Of a stretch of DNA of 12,076 nt, positions 1-7,630 are shown in pieces. The translations under genes were made by a program, and so were the position numbers. Under the pieces are notes generated by a model. The model ran no database searches. It worked only from the letters and a program-made list of their open reading frames with translations, and was not told the DNA's origin. Numbering within the stretch: the stretch's first letter is position 1; every line of letters begins with the position of its first letter. This DNA is from Flavobacteriaceae bacterium (GTDB lineage Bacteria; Bacteroidota; Bacteroidia; Flavobacteriales; Flavobacteriaceae), in NCBI GenBank assembly GCA_947377425.1, contig CANCFZ010000056.1, positions 1 through 12,076 on the forward strand, read 5' to 3'.

Positions 1-1925
1 GAATTAGACATGAATTCATCAACATTGATATAGTTTGCATCAACATTGAAATTTCCTTTTAAAACTGCTTTATCTGATAACACAAAATCGATTACATTTT
101 GCATATATCCATTCATTTTAAAATCGGATTGTCCATAAGTTGCAGAGAATTTATTAAAATTCATCTTGTCTTGATTGAATACAAACTCACCTTCTTTGAT
201 TAAAAATGGTTTAGGTAGATATTCTGAATTGGTAAAGATATTTCTAAGAATTAATGTTCCTTTGTTGTTTAATTTATGATAATTTCCTGCGACTGCATCG
301 GCTTGAGTTCCTTTAAAGGCAACATCTGCTTTGATGTAACCTTGAATATCCAATCCTTTTTGAGTAAACACTTTGTAGATTTTAGCCAAATCTAATTCGC
401 CTTTGGCTTTGATATCGTATTTTACATTCTCTAAATTCTCAAGATTGGCTTGCACGTAAATTGGTTTTCCTTCAAAATCAAAAGAAGCTGGAGCAAGTAC
501 AATTTTCAAATCTTTTAACGAACCTGAATTATCGGAAACATTTGCTAAAAGATTAATATTTTTTATTGGATTTGGATAATAATCGGTTTTGATATAGCCG
601 TTTTTGAAAGAAACTATTCCTTTTGTTACAGGAACAATTTTGTTTTTGGCATCATAGATTCCCTTTGAATTAACATCAAGATTTAAAATTCCTTTCAAAT
701 CCATATTTTGCAATCCGAATGCTTTATCTAATTTACCTAAATCAATTGCTGATTTTATTTTGGCATCAATTGTTGGTTTACTTAATCCTTCTGTTTTAAT
801 GATAGCTTTTACATAATCTTTTCCAACATTAAAGAAAATAGAATCAATATTAACTTTTAATCGTTCTGGATTAAGTGCTGGTAATTTTGTATCAAAATTC
901 AAGAAAATATTTGAGGCTGAAAGTGGTGATTCTTTATAATTAATTTCTCCTTCTCTAATTTTCATATTGAAAGCCAAATCAGGTTTTTCATTGGTTGAAG
1001 CAATATACTTTCCTTTTAAAGTCAACATTAAATCTGTACTTCCTTTAACTTTGGTTTTCTCTAACCAAGTAACATAACTTGGTGGCATAGCTGTAAAAAA
1101 GTCATTCAACAAACTGTTTTGCGATTGAATTTTGAAATCTAAATCATAACCATTTTTTAGGAAGTCAAATTTTCCAATAAAATCAATTGGTAGTTTATTA
1201 ATCTTCAAGTTATTTTGTTCAAAAACAAACGACAATGAATTGGTGTTAATCTTAGTAATCAAATTGGCATTTACTGATTTGTTTTTTAGATATTGTTCGC
1301 CTCCAAAAGCGAAATTAAAATCGTCAATATCGGCTTCTGTGTCCAGCTGAAAAATGGCTTTAGTCAAATCACCTTTACCAATATAATTAAACCCTTTGGC
1401 ATCGATTAATATCTTTGTTGATTTATCGTCATAAACCAAATGGGTATTAGTTATGGAGATTTTTTCTAAGCGTAAAGAAGTAGTTGAAGTAGTGTCTTTG
1501 GATGCTTCCTTATTATCGGAAATATATACATTGTAATTGGCTTCTCCTTTTTCATTCACCTTTACATTGACAAAAGCATCCGAAAGAAATATTTTATCGA
1601 TAGCAACTGTTTTATCAAAAATAAGGCTTTTTAAATTTATTCCAAATGCTATTTCATCAGCAGAAACGAGAGTTTCATCTTTATATGGCGCAGAACCTTT
1701 TAAAGAAAATTTAGTAAGTGAAAGTGTAAGCGAAGGAAAGTGATTAAAAAAGGAAAGGTTGGCTTCTTTAAAATCCAATTTGCCATTTAATTTATGGTTG
1801 GCAAATTCTTTAATTTCTTTTTCAATTTTACCAGGAAAAACTATTGGAAACAAGAACATCATTGTTAAAATGAGTCCAATTGTTATTCCAAAGATTTTAA
1901 ATGATTTTATAAGGGATTTTTTCAT
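1..1925 (-). CDS. AsmA-like envelope protein, N-terminal part (runs off the left edge)
   Basis: The minus-strand frame starting at ATG 1925-1923 stays open to the window edge, giving 641 codons with no stop. The protein starts MKKSLIKSFKIFG and has one hydrophobic segment at about residues 11-31, an N-terminal membrane anchor. Next comes a region typical of Bacteroidota AsmA-like proteins, with the motif SFFNHFPSLTLSL at residues 58-70. The rest is long, beta-rich, low-complexity sequence of the repeating-groove kind. AsmA/TamB-type proteins span the periplasm and are linked to outer-membrane biogenesis and lipid transfer, so that is the likely role; it is inferred from sequence style only. 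Flavobacterial relatives are commonly about 850-900 residues, so a few hundred C-terminal residues probably lie outside. It is co-directional with the PUL but separated from it by a terminator at 1974-2007, so it is probably an independent housekeeping gene. Confidence 0.85.
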   Translation of the reverse strand, partial: MKKSLIKSFKIFGITIGLILTMMFLFPIVFPGKIEKEIKEFANHKLNGKLDFKEANLSFFNHFPSLTLSLTKFSLKGSAPYKDETLVSADEIAFGINLKSLIFDKTVAIDKIFLSDAFVNVKVNEKGEANYNVYISDNKEASKDTTSTTSLRLEKISITNTHLVYDDKSTKILIDAKGFNYIGKGDLTKAIFQLDTEADIDDFNFAFGGEQYLKNKSVNANLITKINTNSLSFVFEQNNLKINKLPIDFIGKFDFLKNGYDLDFKIQSQNSLLNDFFTAMPPSYVTWLEKTKVKGSTDLMLTLKGKYIASTNEKPDLAFNMKIREGEINYKESPLSASNIFLNFDTKLPALNPERLKVNIDSIFFNVGKDYVKAIIKTEGLSKPTIDAKIKSAIDLGKLDKAFGLQNMDLKGILNLDVNSKGIYDAKNKIVPVTKGIVSFKNGYIKTDYYPNPIKNINLLANVSDNSGSLKDLKIVLAPASFDFEGKPIYVQANLENLENVKYDIKAKGELDLAKIYKVFTQKGLDIQGYIKADVAFKGTQADAVAGNYHKLNNKGTLILRNIFTNSEYLPKPFLIKEGEFVFNQDKMNFNKFSATYGQSDFKMNGYMQNVIDFVLSDKAVLKGNFNVDANYINVDEFMSN

Positions 1926-1948
1926 TTAGTTATCAATCTTTTGAACCG

Positions 1949-1956
1949 CAAAGCTA
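1949..1956 (-). promoter_or_regulatory. Candidate -7 promoter element for the AsmA-like gene
   Basis: Read on the minus strand this is TAGCTTTG, a full match to the Bacteroidota sigma-factor -7 consensus TAnnTTTG, and it lies 23 bases upstream of the AsmA-like ATG. The expected upstream TTTG/TTG box is not clear. At the usual distance there is only the T-run of the preceding terminator. A promoter here fits the terminator separating this gene from the amylase, but an 8-base match in AT-rich DNA is weak evidence alone. Confidence 0.4.
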
Positions 1957-1973
1957 TGACAACTTAGCCGAAT

Positions 1974-2007
1974 AAAAAAAGACCTTTCAAAATAATGAAA
2001 GGTCTTT
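1974..2007 (-). terminator. Intrinsic terminator after the amylase gene
   Basis: A perfect 11-bp inverted repeat, AAAGACCTTTC at 1978-1988 and GAAAGGTCTTT at 1997-2007, encloses an 8-base loop. On the minus strand the hairpin is followed by a run of seven T (1980-1974, the first three shared with the stem). It begins 31 bases beyond the amylase stop codon, the right place to end that transcript before the AsmA-like gene. The other strand also has a short T-run in the stem, but no plus-strand gene arrives here. Confidence 0.85.
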
Positions 2008-2037
2008 AAGGAAATCTATTTTAAACTAACTCAAAAT

Positions 2038-4887
2038 TTATTCTTTTATTAATTTCATCGTTTTTTGACGATTATTCAAATCGGTAACTTTTACCAAATA
2101 TATTCCTCTGTTCAAATCAGCAATAGAATATTGATCGTTAATCGTTAAACCTGAGAACGATTTTACTAATTGACCTGTAATAGAAAAAATTTGAACTTTT
2201 TCTGCATCGCCATTTAAAGTAAAGTAAGTTGAAGCAGGATTTGGAGACAAACTCAAATTATTAACAGCATTAAATTCATCTGTTGTTAAAGCAGATTGAT
2301 TCCCATATATCCTAAAACCTCCAGATTCTATTGTAATTGTAGCTGTTGTACTTGTTACATTAATAGTTGTATTATCCATTAAATTTACCCAAGTTCCTGT
2401 ATAAGGAAAATCAGGAGTTACTGCTAATGCCGCAACAGAAAAATTGGTAAGTATAACCACATTTTTTAATTGAGTTGTAGGCAAAGTATCATCCCAAATA
2501 TATAATCTTTGTTTAATATTACTTGCATTAGTACTAATTGAATAATTGCCGTTAAAAACAATATTATTTTTTTTAAGATCAATCATTTTAGCATAATCTG
2601 TGTAAATTTTATTTCTTTGAGTTACTCCTAACCAATTGTTAACCCATTGAGGTTGTGGTTTTGTAGCTAATTTACAATCACCTGTTGTGGTATCTGTATC
2701 TGTATTTACTGTGCCATCGGTACATGTAAATATGGAATCACTCATACCTAAATCTGCAAAATGCCACAACATTTTTGGACCAGGAACTAGAAGAGAAATT
2801 GCGCCAATTGCAGACATTCTATTTAAGGCATTGTTTAGATTTCCTGCTACAGGACTAGCGCCACTTCCGTTTCCATAAGTAATTGCAGAATACATCAATC
2901 TTTCTTTATCGTGACTCTCTGGATAACCCATTAATCTTTTAGCTGAAAACCCTCTACTAACATGACCCATTCGGGTAATATCTGCACCTGTAGAATATCC
3001 TTCTATTAATTGAGTATATGGATAAGTCATTTCTCCCCACATCATAACTCCTTTACTTGGTGTCTCACCAATTCTGTAGTTTGCCCATTGTTGTTCTTCA
3101 CTATCAATTCCTAAATGTTCAAAAATAACATAATGGTTTGGATCTAAACTCCATGAATAGTCTGCATAATCTTTTAATATTGCTACTCTATCAGCTTGAT
3201 ATAAGTTCGTACAAGTGTCATCACCAGAAGAACAAGCCTGAGTAAATCCTTTAGTTAAATCCCAACGAAAACCATCAATTTTAAATTCTTGAACCCATTG
3301 TTTAATAACTCTTTTTGTGTAGTATTTTGTATAAGCTGAGGCATGATTAAAATCATTTCCTACACCGTAGCTATGTTTTGCATATTCATTAAAATAAGGA
3401 TTATCTGATGCTGCATCACCCCAACCGTCACCATCTGGATCTTTCATCCACATTCTCACTAACGGACTTCTTCCAAAAGCATGATTTAGGGCTACATCAA
3501 GAATTACTGCAATTCCATTTTGGTGGCATAAATCAACAAATTCCCTCATCTTATCTCCTGTTCCATAGAATTTATCTAAAGCTAAATGATAAGCAGGATT
3601 GTAACCCCAGCCTTCATCACCTTCATATTCCATAACTGGCATTAATTCAATAGCATTTATTTTAAGATTTTTGAAGTAATTTATTTTATCAATTAATGTT
3701 TGAAAATTCCTATTAGCATCAAAATCTCTAATTAACACTTCATAAACCACTAAATTATCTTTACTTGGTTTTACAAAATTTGTTGTAGATGAACTCCAAT
3801 TATATGGAGTCTGTCCAGTTTTTAAAACGGTTACTTCTCTTTCTTGTCCACTTGGATAAACTGGTAAATTTGGATAAGAAACTACTGGAATATAGGGATC
3901 GTCAAAAGGCGACGCAACCAATGTTGAATAAGGATCTGCTGTTTTAACTACTGCAGGAGAATTTGTAGTTGGAGTTTGATCTACCACCCAATATTGATAG
4001 GTATACTCTTGACCAGATACTAATCCTGTAAGTTCTAACCAAAATTTTCCTGTTGAAGGGTCATTTTTCATTAAGTAACTTGCTCCTGGAACCCAATTAT
4101 TAAAACTTCCTGCAACATAAACAAAATCTTTTCCTGGAGCTGTGAGCACTAGTGTTGCTTTTGTTGCATCAGATGAATTATAATTAATACCATCTTCTAA
4201 ACCCGAAGCCATTGCTAGAGATGTTGTACCGGCATTGACAATTACACCAAATTTTTTTGAAAAAGTAGTTATTCCTTGAGTAATTTGTAGTTCATAAGTT
4301 TTATTGACTATAATACTAGGATCTGTATAACTATAAGTTGCCCCAATAAATGTGTCAATACTGACGCCATTCGCAAGCAAGTTATAATTAGCATTTCCAT
4401 TAGTATTATTAGCCGTAATAGACAAACTTTGTCCACTATTAATAACGGTATTACTGCTTTCAGCGGGTGTTACTAAATTAGATTGAAAAGCTCCAACATT
4501 GAGCGATAAATCGGTAGATTGAGCGGTTCCTAAAGCATTTCTAAAAACGATATTAATTTTAGTTACTGATCCAGTTACACCATAATAACTTAATATTGTT
4601 GGGGTTAAAATTAACTTATAAATATTACCAGAAACAAGTGTCATTTGGGGTTGAGTTGTATTATTGCCCCAAGTTCCTTTAACACCTTGCCATGCTGCAC
4701 CATTTAAAGTAACACCAGTATGAGCATAAATAGTTCCTGTATAAGTTGCTAAAGGAGTTCCTGTTTTGTCAAAAAGAATAACAGGATCTGTTGTTGTTGC
4801 ATCTGGATTTAAGCCTCCTTGCCAAGAAACTTGAGAAAAACCTATTATAGAAAACAATAAGAAAAACAACAAATATATTTTTTTCAT
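2038..4887 (-). CDS. Secreted GH13 alpha-amylase-family enzyme with CBM48-like and T9SS sorting domains
   Basis: This 949-residue protein should hydrolyse alpha-1,4-glucans such as starch outside the cell or on its surface. Residues 1-19 are a signal peptide (MKKIYLLFFLLFSIIGFSQ). Two beta-rich domains follow at about 22-133 and 134-220, the first resembling starch-binding modules near other Sus amylases. A CBM48/E-set domain lies at about 228-325 (VYVAGSFNNWVPG). The GH13 barrel, about 375-770, shows the conserved regions: GWGYNPAYH at 426-434, DVALNH at 464-469, GFRWD at 539-543 with nucleophile D543, IFEHLG at 588-593 with acid/base E590, and PESHD at 656-660 with D660. The catalytic triad is intact. 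A beta-sandwich at about 780-865 precedes a type A T9SS sorting domain at about 875-949 (LSLSPNPAS, ending KTMKLIKE). It follows susE by 65 bp across a terminator. Exact specificity (amylase, neopullulanase or pullulanase) cannot be read from sequence. Confidence 0.93.
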   Translation of the reverse strand: MKKIYLLFFLLFSIIGFSQVSWQGGLNPDATTTDPVILFDKTGTPLATYTGTIYAHTGVTLNGAAWQGVKGTWGNNTTQPQMTLVSGNIYKLILTPTILSYYGVTGSVTKINIVFRNALGTAQSTDLSLNVGAFQSNLVTPAESSNTVINSGQSLSITANNTNGNANYNLLANGVSIDTFIGATYSYTDPSIIVNKTYELQITQGITTFSKKFGVIVNAGTTSLAMASGLEDGINYNSSDATKATLVLTAPGKDFVYVAGSFNNWVPGASYLMKNDPSTGKFWLELTGLVSGQEYTYQYWVVDQTPTTNSPAVVKTADPYSTLVASPFDDPYIPVVSYPNLPVYPSGQEREVTVLKTGQTPYNWSSSTTNFVKPSKDNLVVYEVLIRDFDANRNFQTLIDKINYFKNLKINAIELMPVMEYEGDEGWGYNPAYHLALDKFYGTGDKMREFVDLCHQNGIAVILDVALNHAFGRSPLVRMWMKDPDGDGWGDAASDNPYFNEYAKHSYGVGNDFNHASAYTKYYTKRVIKQWVQEFKIDGFRWDLTKGFTQACSSGDDTCTNLYQADRVAILKDYADYSWSLDPNHYVIFEHLGIDSEEQQWANYRIGETPSKGVMMWGEMTYPYTQLIEGYSTGADITRMGHVSRGFSAKRLMGYPESHDKERLMYSAITYGNGSGASPVAGNLNNALNRMSAIGAISLLVPGPKMLWHFADLGMSDSIFTCTDGTVNTDTDTTTGDCKLATKPQPQWVNNWLGVTQRNKIYTDYAKMIDLKKNNIVFNGNYSISTNASNIKQRLYIWDDTLPTTQLKNVVILTNFSVAALAVTPDFPYTGTWVNLMDNTTINVTSTTATITIESGGFRIYGNQSALTTDEFNAVNNLSLSPNPASTYFTLNGDAEKVQIFSITGQLVKSFSGLTINDQYSIADLNRGIYLVKVTDLNNRQKTMKLIKE

Positions 4888-4898
4888 AGCATAAATTT

Positions 4899-4929
4899 AA
4901 AAAAGGGCTTTCAGTTAGGAAAGCCCTTT
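4899..4929 (-). terminator. Intrinsic terminator between susE and the amylase gene
   Basis: A perfect 11-bp inverted repeat, AAAGGGCTTTC at 4902-4912 and GAAAGCCCTTT at 4919-4929, has a 6-base loop. On the minus strand it ends in six T (4904-4899). It begins 24 bases after the susE stop and ends 12 bases before the amylase ATG. It should end most transcripts from susCDE, leaving the amylase dependent on read-through or its own promoter. A TAACTTTG match to the -7 consensus at 4966-4959 lies inside the susE end, upstream of the hairpin, with no good partner box, so I do not call it a promoter. Confidence 0.85.
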
Positions 4930-4952
4930 GGTATTAATTTTAGATTATTTTT

Positions 4953-5993
4953 TTATTGCAAAGTTAAAGTGTAAGTGTACTTTCTTGCATGAGATAAATC
5001 CAATTCAACTTTGTAAGAACCACTTGCTGCAACAGAAAGATTAGATCCGTCTGGAGTCATTGCAGTTGGATCACCTCCATAGTTAATAGCCCAAGCATCA
5101 TTAGCTCTAAATTTGAATTCACCAGCCGTTAAAGCAACAATACCTTCCCATTTTTTTGTTGAAGAGTTATAAGTTAAAGGTGTACTTGCTCCCCAACCTG
5201 CAGGAGTAGCCGCTCCAACTATTCCCCAACTAGTTAACTCAGTAGAATAGGTTAATGTAGTTGTATTAGCTTTTACTCTATAATAACCAGCTGTAACATT
5301 ACAATCTGATTCTCCTGTTAAAAGTAAAGCACCTGAGAAACTTCCGTCATCACCCCAATCAGAATTTCCCCAATTGAAATTACCTGAAGCGTCTGGACCA
5401 ACAAATTTAAATCCTCCATCTAAATAAACAAATCCTTCATAGTCTGTTGCTCCAAAAGCTGATGAAGACAATGTTGGTGCTGTTGGTGGATTCCATCCTT
5501 GATGATTTCCAGGAACAGCCAATTTAGGTAAATCTGTTGTATAAGGTGTTACTAAATAATTAATAACATTTGAGTAAGCAGGATTTAAGTCAGCAACTGT
5601 TGACATAATTCTAACATCTAGAGAACCTTGAGAAAACGGAGTTAATCCAGAAGAAACGGCAGCACCATTTAATACATCCGAAGATATACTTGCAAAAGTA
5701 CTTGAAGTTGTAGTTATCGTAGTTGGAGTATCAAAATTATCTCCTGTTTTATCAACTTGGATAGCATACGTTATTTGAGTTGGCGAAGTATAATCCATAG
5801 CGCTCCAAGTCAAAGAAAGCCCAGGATTTAAAGGTGTAGTAGGACTCAAAACAACACTTTCTCCTGATTGTGGAGACAAGATTGTAAACGACCCTTTAGG
5901 GCTTGAAATCATCAAATCTTGTTCGTCTGTACAAGATGTGAATCCTGAAATTATAGCTAAGGCTACAAAAGTCTTTATAAATATATTTTTCAT
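4953..5993 (-). CDS. susE: SusE-domain outer-membrane starch-binding lipoprotein
   Basis: This 346-residue lipoprotein is expected to sit on the outer surface and hold starch chains for the SusCD importer. A lipoprotein signal peptide ends in GFTSC, with lipidated C21. The following TDEQD is acidic, as in Bacteroidota surface-export signals. Residues about 30-150 match the SusE N-terminal domain (GSFTILSPQSGESVVLSP; LSLTWSA; YAIQVDKTGDNF). Two SusE/SusF-type binding modules follow. The first, about 155-250, has W167, W208 and W213 (PGNHQGWNPP; GGFKFVGPD). The second, about 255-346, has W256, W267, W282 and W301 (GEFKFRANDAWAINYGG). The aromatic residues are those expected for stacking on glucose rings; this role is inferred. 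It is the only SusE/F-type gene here, whereas Bacteroides thetaiotaomicron has separate susE and susF. It lies 24 bp after susD, in the same transcript, and ends at a terminator. Confidence 0.88.
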   Translation of the reverse strand: MKNIFIKTFVALAIISGFTSCTDEQDLMISSPKGSFTILSPQSGESVVLSPTTPLNPGLSLTWSAMDYTSPTQITYAIQVDKTGDNFDTPTTITTTSSTFASISSDVLNGAAVSSGLTPFSQGSLDVRIMSTVADLNPAYSNVINYLVTPYTTDLPKLAVPGNHQGWNPPTAPTLSSSAFGATDYEGFVYLDGGFKFVGPDASGNFNWGNSDWGDDGSFSGALLLTGESDCNVTAGYYRVKANTTTLTYSTELTSWGIVGAATPAGWGASTPLTYNSSTKKWEGIVALTAGEFKFRANDAWAINYGGDPTAMTPDGSNLSVAASGSYKVELDLSHARKYTYTLTLQ

Positions 5994-6017
5994 TTTTTTA
6001 AATTTTTTAAATTAATA

Positions 6018-7619
6018 TTAATATCCTGGATTTTGGGTTAAATTTGGATTTGATGCAATTGCATTAGCTGGGATTGGGAAAAGTTTTAAATTATTAGAAA
6101 TTGCAATTCCATTTGAACCATTTCCTTTCCAAGCCCAATTATAACTACCACCTGTGAACTTTCCAAAACGAATTAAATCTTGTCTTCTATGAGATTCCCA
6201 GTGCAACTCTCTTGCTCTTTCATCTAATATGAAATCTAATGTTAAATCTCCAGAAGAAATATTTGCGCTTACAGAACCACTATTAGCTCTCTCACGTAAT
6301 GCGTTTACGTAAGTAAGGGCCTGAGTTGAAGTTGCACCAGCACCTCCTCTTAAAGCACATTCAGCATACATTAAATATACATCTGCCAAACGAAATAAAG
6401 GAAAATCAGTGTCAACAAATGTAGAATTTACACCCGCAACTCCAAATGATGATTTATTTGAATATTTAGCAAGAATATAACCCTGATCTCTATTAGCAAT
6501 ATCAGCAACATCTATATTTCTGGTTCCTGAAATGATTGTATTTCTGGTGTCATTAGTAAAACTAGGTCCATCAAATTTTTGAACAAATTGTTTTCTCAAT
6601 CTCAATGCACCACCCCATGCTCCAGCACTAACGCCAAAAGAAGCTCCATTTTGCTCAATTGAACCTACTTCACCATTTACAAAAACAGTAGTTGGTCCAT
6701 AATTTTGAGTTACAACACCATCCGATTGTAATGTGAAAATCATTTCAGATGAGTTTTGGTTATCTGCCTTAAAATTATTTAAGTAATTTGTATTTAAGGT
6801 ATAGCCACCAGCAATAATTGCATTACATTGAGCTACACATTCAGTATATTTTGGAGTTCCAATATAAACCTCAGCATTCAAATAAATTTTAGCCAAAATC
6901 ATTCTGGCAACCGCCTGATCTACTCTACCATATTCATTAGTTCTTGGTGCTTTTAAATTTGGCAATACATCATTTAATTCACTTTCAATAAAAGCGAACA
7001 ATTGTTGTCTATTATATTCTGGACCAGCTGTATTTACAGCATCATTCTCTGTAACAAACGGAGCCTTTCCAAACAAATCCATCATATTGTAATATGCTAA
7101 AGCTCTTAACACCCTAACTTCGTTTCTATACAATGCAATGTTGTTCAATAAAGTAACATCAGTAACATTTCTTGAACTCAATTTTTCAGGAGTTGTATTT
7201 TTTAAGAAATCATTCACAAAAGAAACTTCTACCATTGATCTACTGAACATTCCCAAAATAACTGGATTAGTAGATGTCCAAATATTACGTTGTAATTCTT
7301 TTGTACCTGGATCATTTTCATAACTCCATATAGCTTCATCTGTTGTTAAATCTTGAAGATACCACAAACATCTACCATATTGACTTGTTCCTGCATCTAA
7401 TCCTTGAAGTGAAGACGAACCTGCACCATCTGTACCTGTAAGAGACAAATTACCGTAAACACCCGCTAATGCCTGTGTGTAAGCACCTGGCTGAGCATAA
7501 AAAGTTTCTGCAGTTGATACTGTAGGATCTTTTGGCAATACATCTAGGTCTTTAGTACATGAACTTAGTCCAAGCAAAGAACCTAAAAGCAAAAAAGCAT
7601 TAATCTTAATTTTTTTCAT
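6018..7619 (-). CDS. susD: SusD/RagB-family glycan-binding outer-membrane lipoprotein
   Basis: This 533-residue protein is the surface lid that captures oligosaccharide and closes over the SusC barrel. Its lipoprotein signal ends LGLSSC, with lipidated C21. Family features include the N-terminal TKDLDVLPKDP at 22-32, an alpha-helical TPR-like region (NEVRVLRALAYYNMMDLFG, 166-184), FPLFRLADVYLMYAECALRGG at 406-426, the ERARELHWESHRRQDLIRFG block at 467-486, and the closing LKLFPIPANAIASNPNLTQNPGY, which is typical of SusD proteins. The length is normal for the family. It starts 11 bp after the susC stop, as expected for an obligate SusC partner. The SusE and GH13 neighbours point to alpha-glucans as ligand, since SusD sequence alone does not reveal specificity. 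W86 and W98 in an aromatic-rich segment (residues 80-100) are possible ligand contacts, but this is inference. Confidence 0.95.
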   Translation of the reverse strand: MKKIKINAFLLLGSLLGLSSCTKDLDVLPKDPTVSTAETFYAQPGAYTQALAGVYGNLSLTGTDGAGSSSLQGLDAGTSQYGRCLWYLQDLTTDEAIWSYENDPGTKELQRNIWTSTNPVILGMFSRSMVEVSFVNDFLKNTTPEKLSSRNVTDVTLLNNIALYRNEVRVLRALAYYNMMDLFGKAPFVTENDAVNTAGPEYNRQQLFAFIESELNDVLPNLKAPRTNEYGRVDQAVARMILAKIYLNAEVYIGTPKYTECVAQCNAIIAGGYTLNTNYLNNFKADNQNSSEMIFTLQSDGVVTQNYGPTTVFVNGEVGSIEQNGASFGVSAGAWGGALRLRKQFVQKFDGPSFTNDTRNTIISGTRNIDVADIANRDQGYILAKYSNKSSFGVAGVNSTFVDTDFPLFRLADVYLMYAECALRGGAGATSTQALTYVNALRERANSGSVSANISSGDLTLDFILDERARELHWESHRRQDLIRFGKFTGGSYNWAWKGNGSNGIAISNNLKLFPIPANAIASNPNLTQNPGY

Positions 7620-7630
7620 AGTTTTTTATA

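Noticed and set aside
1537..1743. Plus-strand open frame of 68 codons opposite the AsmA-like gene.
   Set aside because: The opposite strand carries a continuous, family-typical coding frame; this one is a reverse-strand shadow with no promoter or domain. The same applies to the plus-strand frames at 2687-2878, 3408-3635 and 7138-7323 and the minus-strand frame at 11389-11625.
4884..4892. A two-codon upstream reading frame (ATG CTA TGA) overlapping the amylase start on the minus strand.
   Set aside because: It is short enough to arise by chance, there is no ribosome-binding signal to favour it, and nothing else suggests translational control.
7620..7630. Regulatory element or separate promoter between susC and susD.
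   Set aside because: The gap is only 11 bases of AT-rich sequence, consistent with a simple co-transcribed pair.
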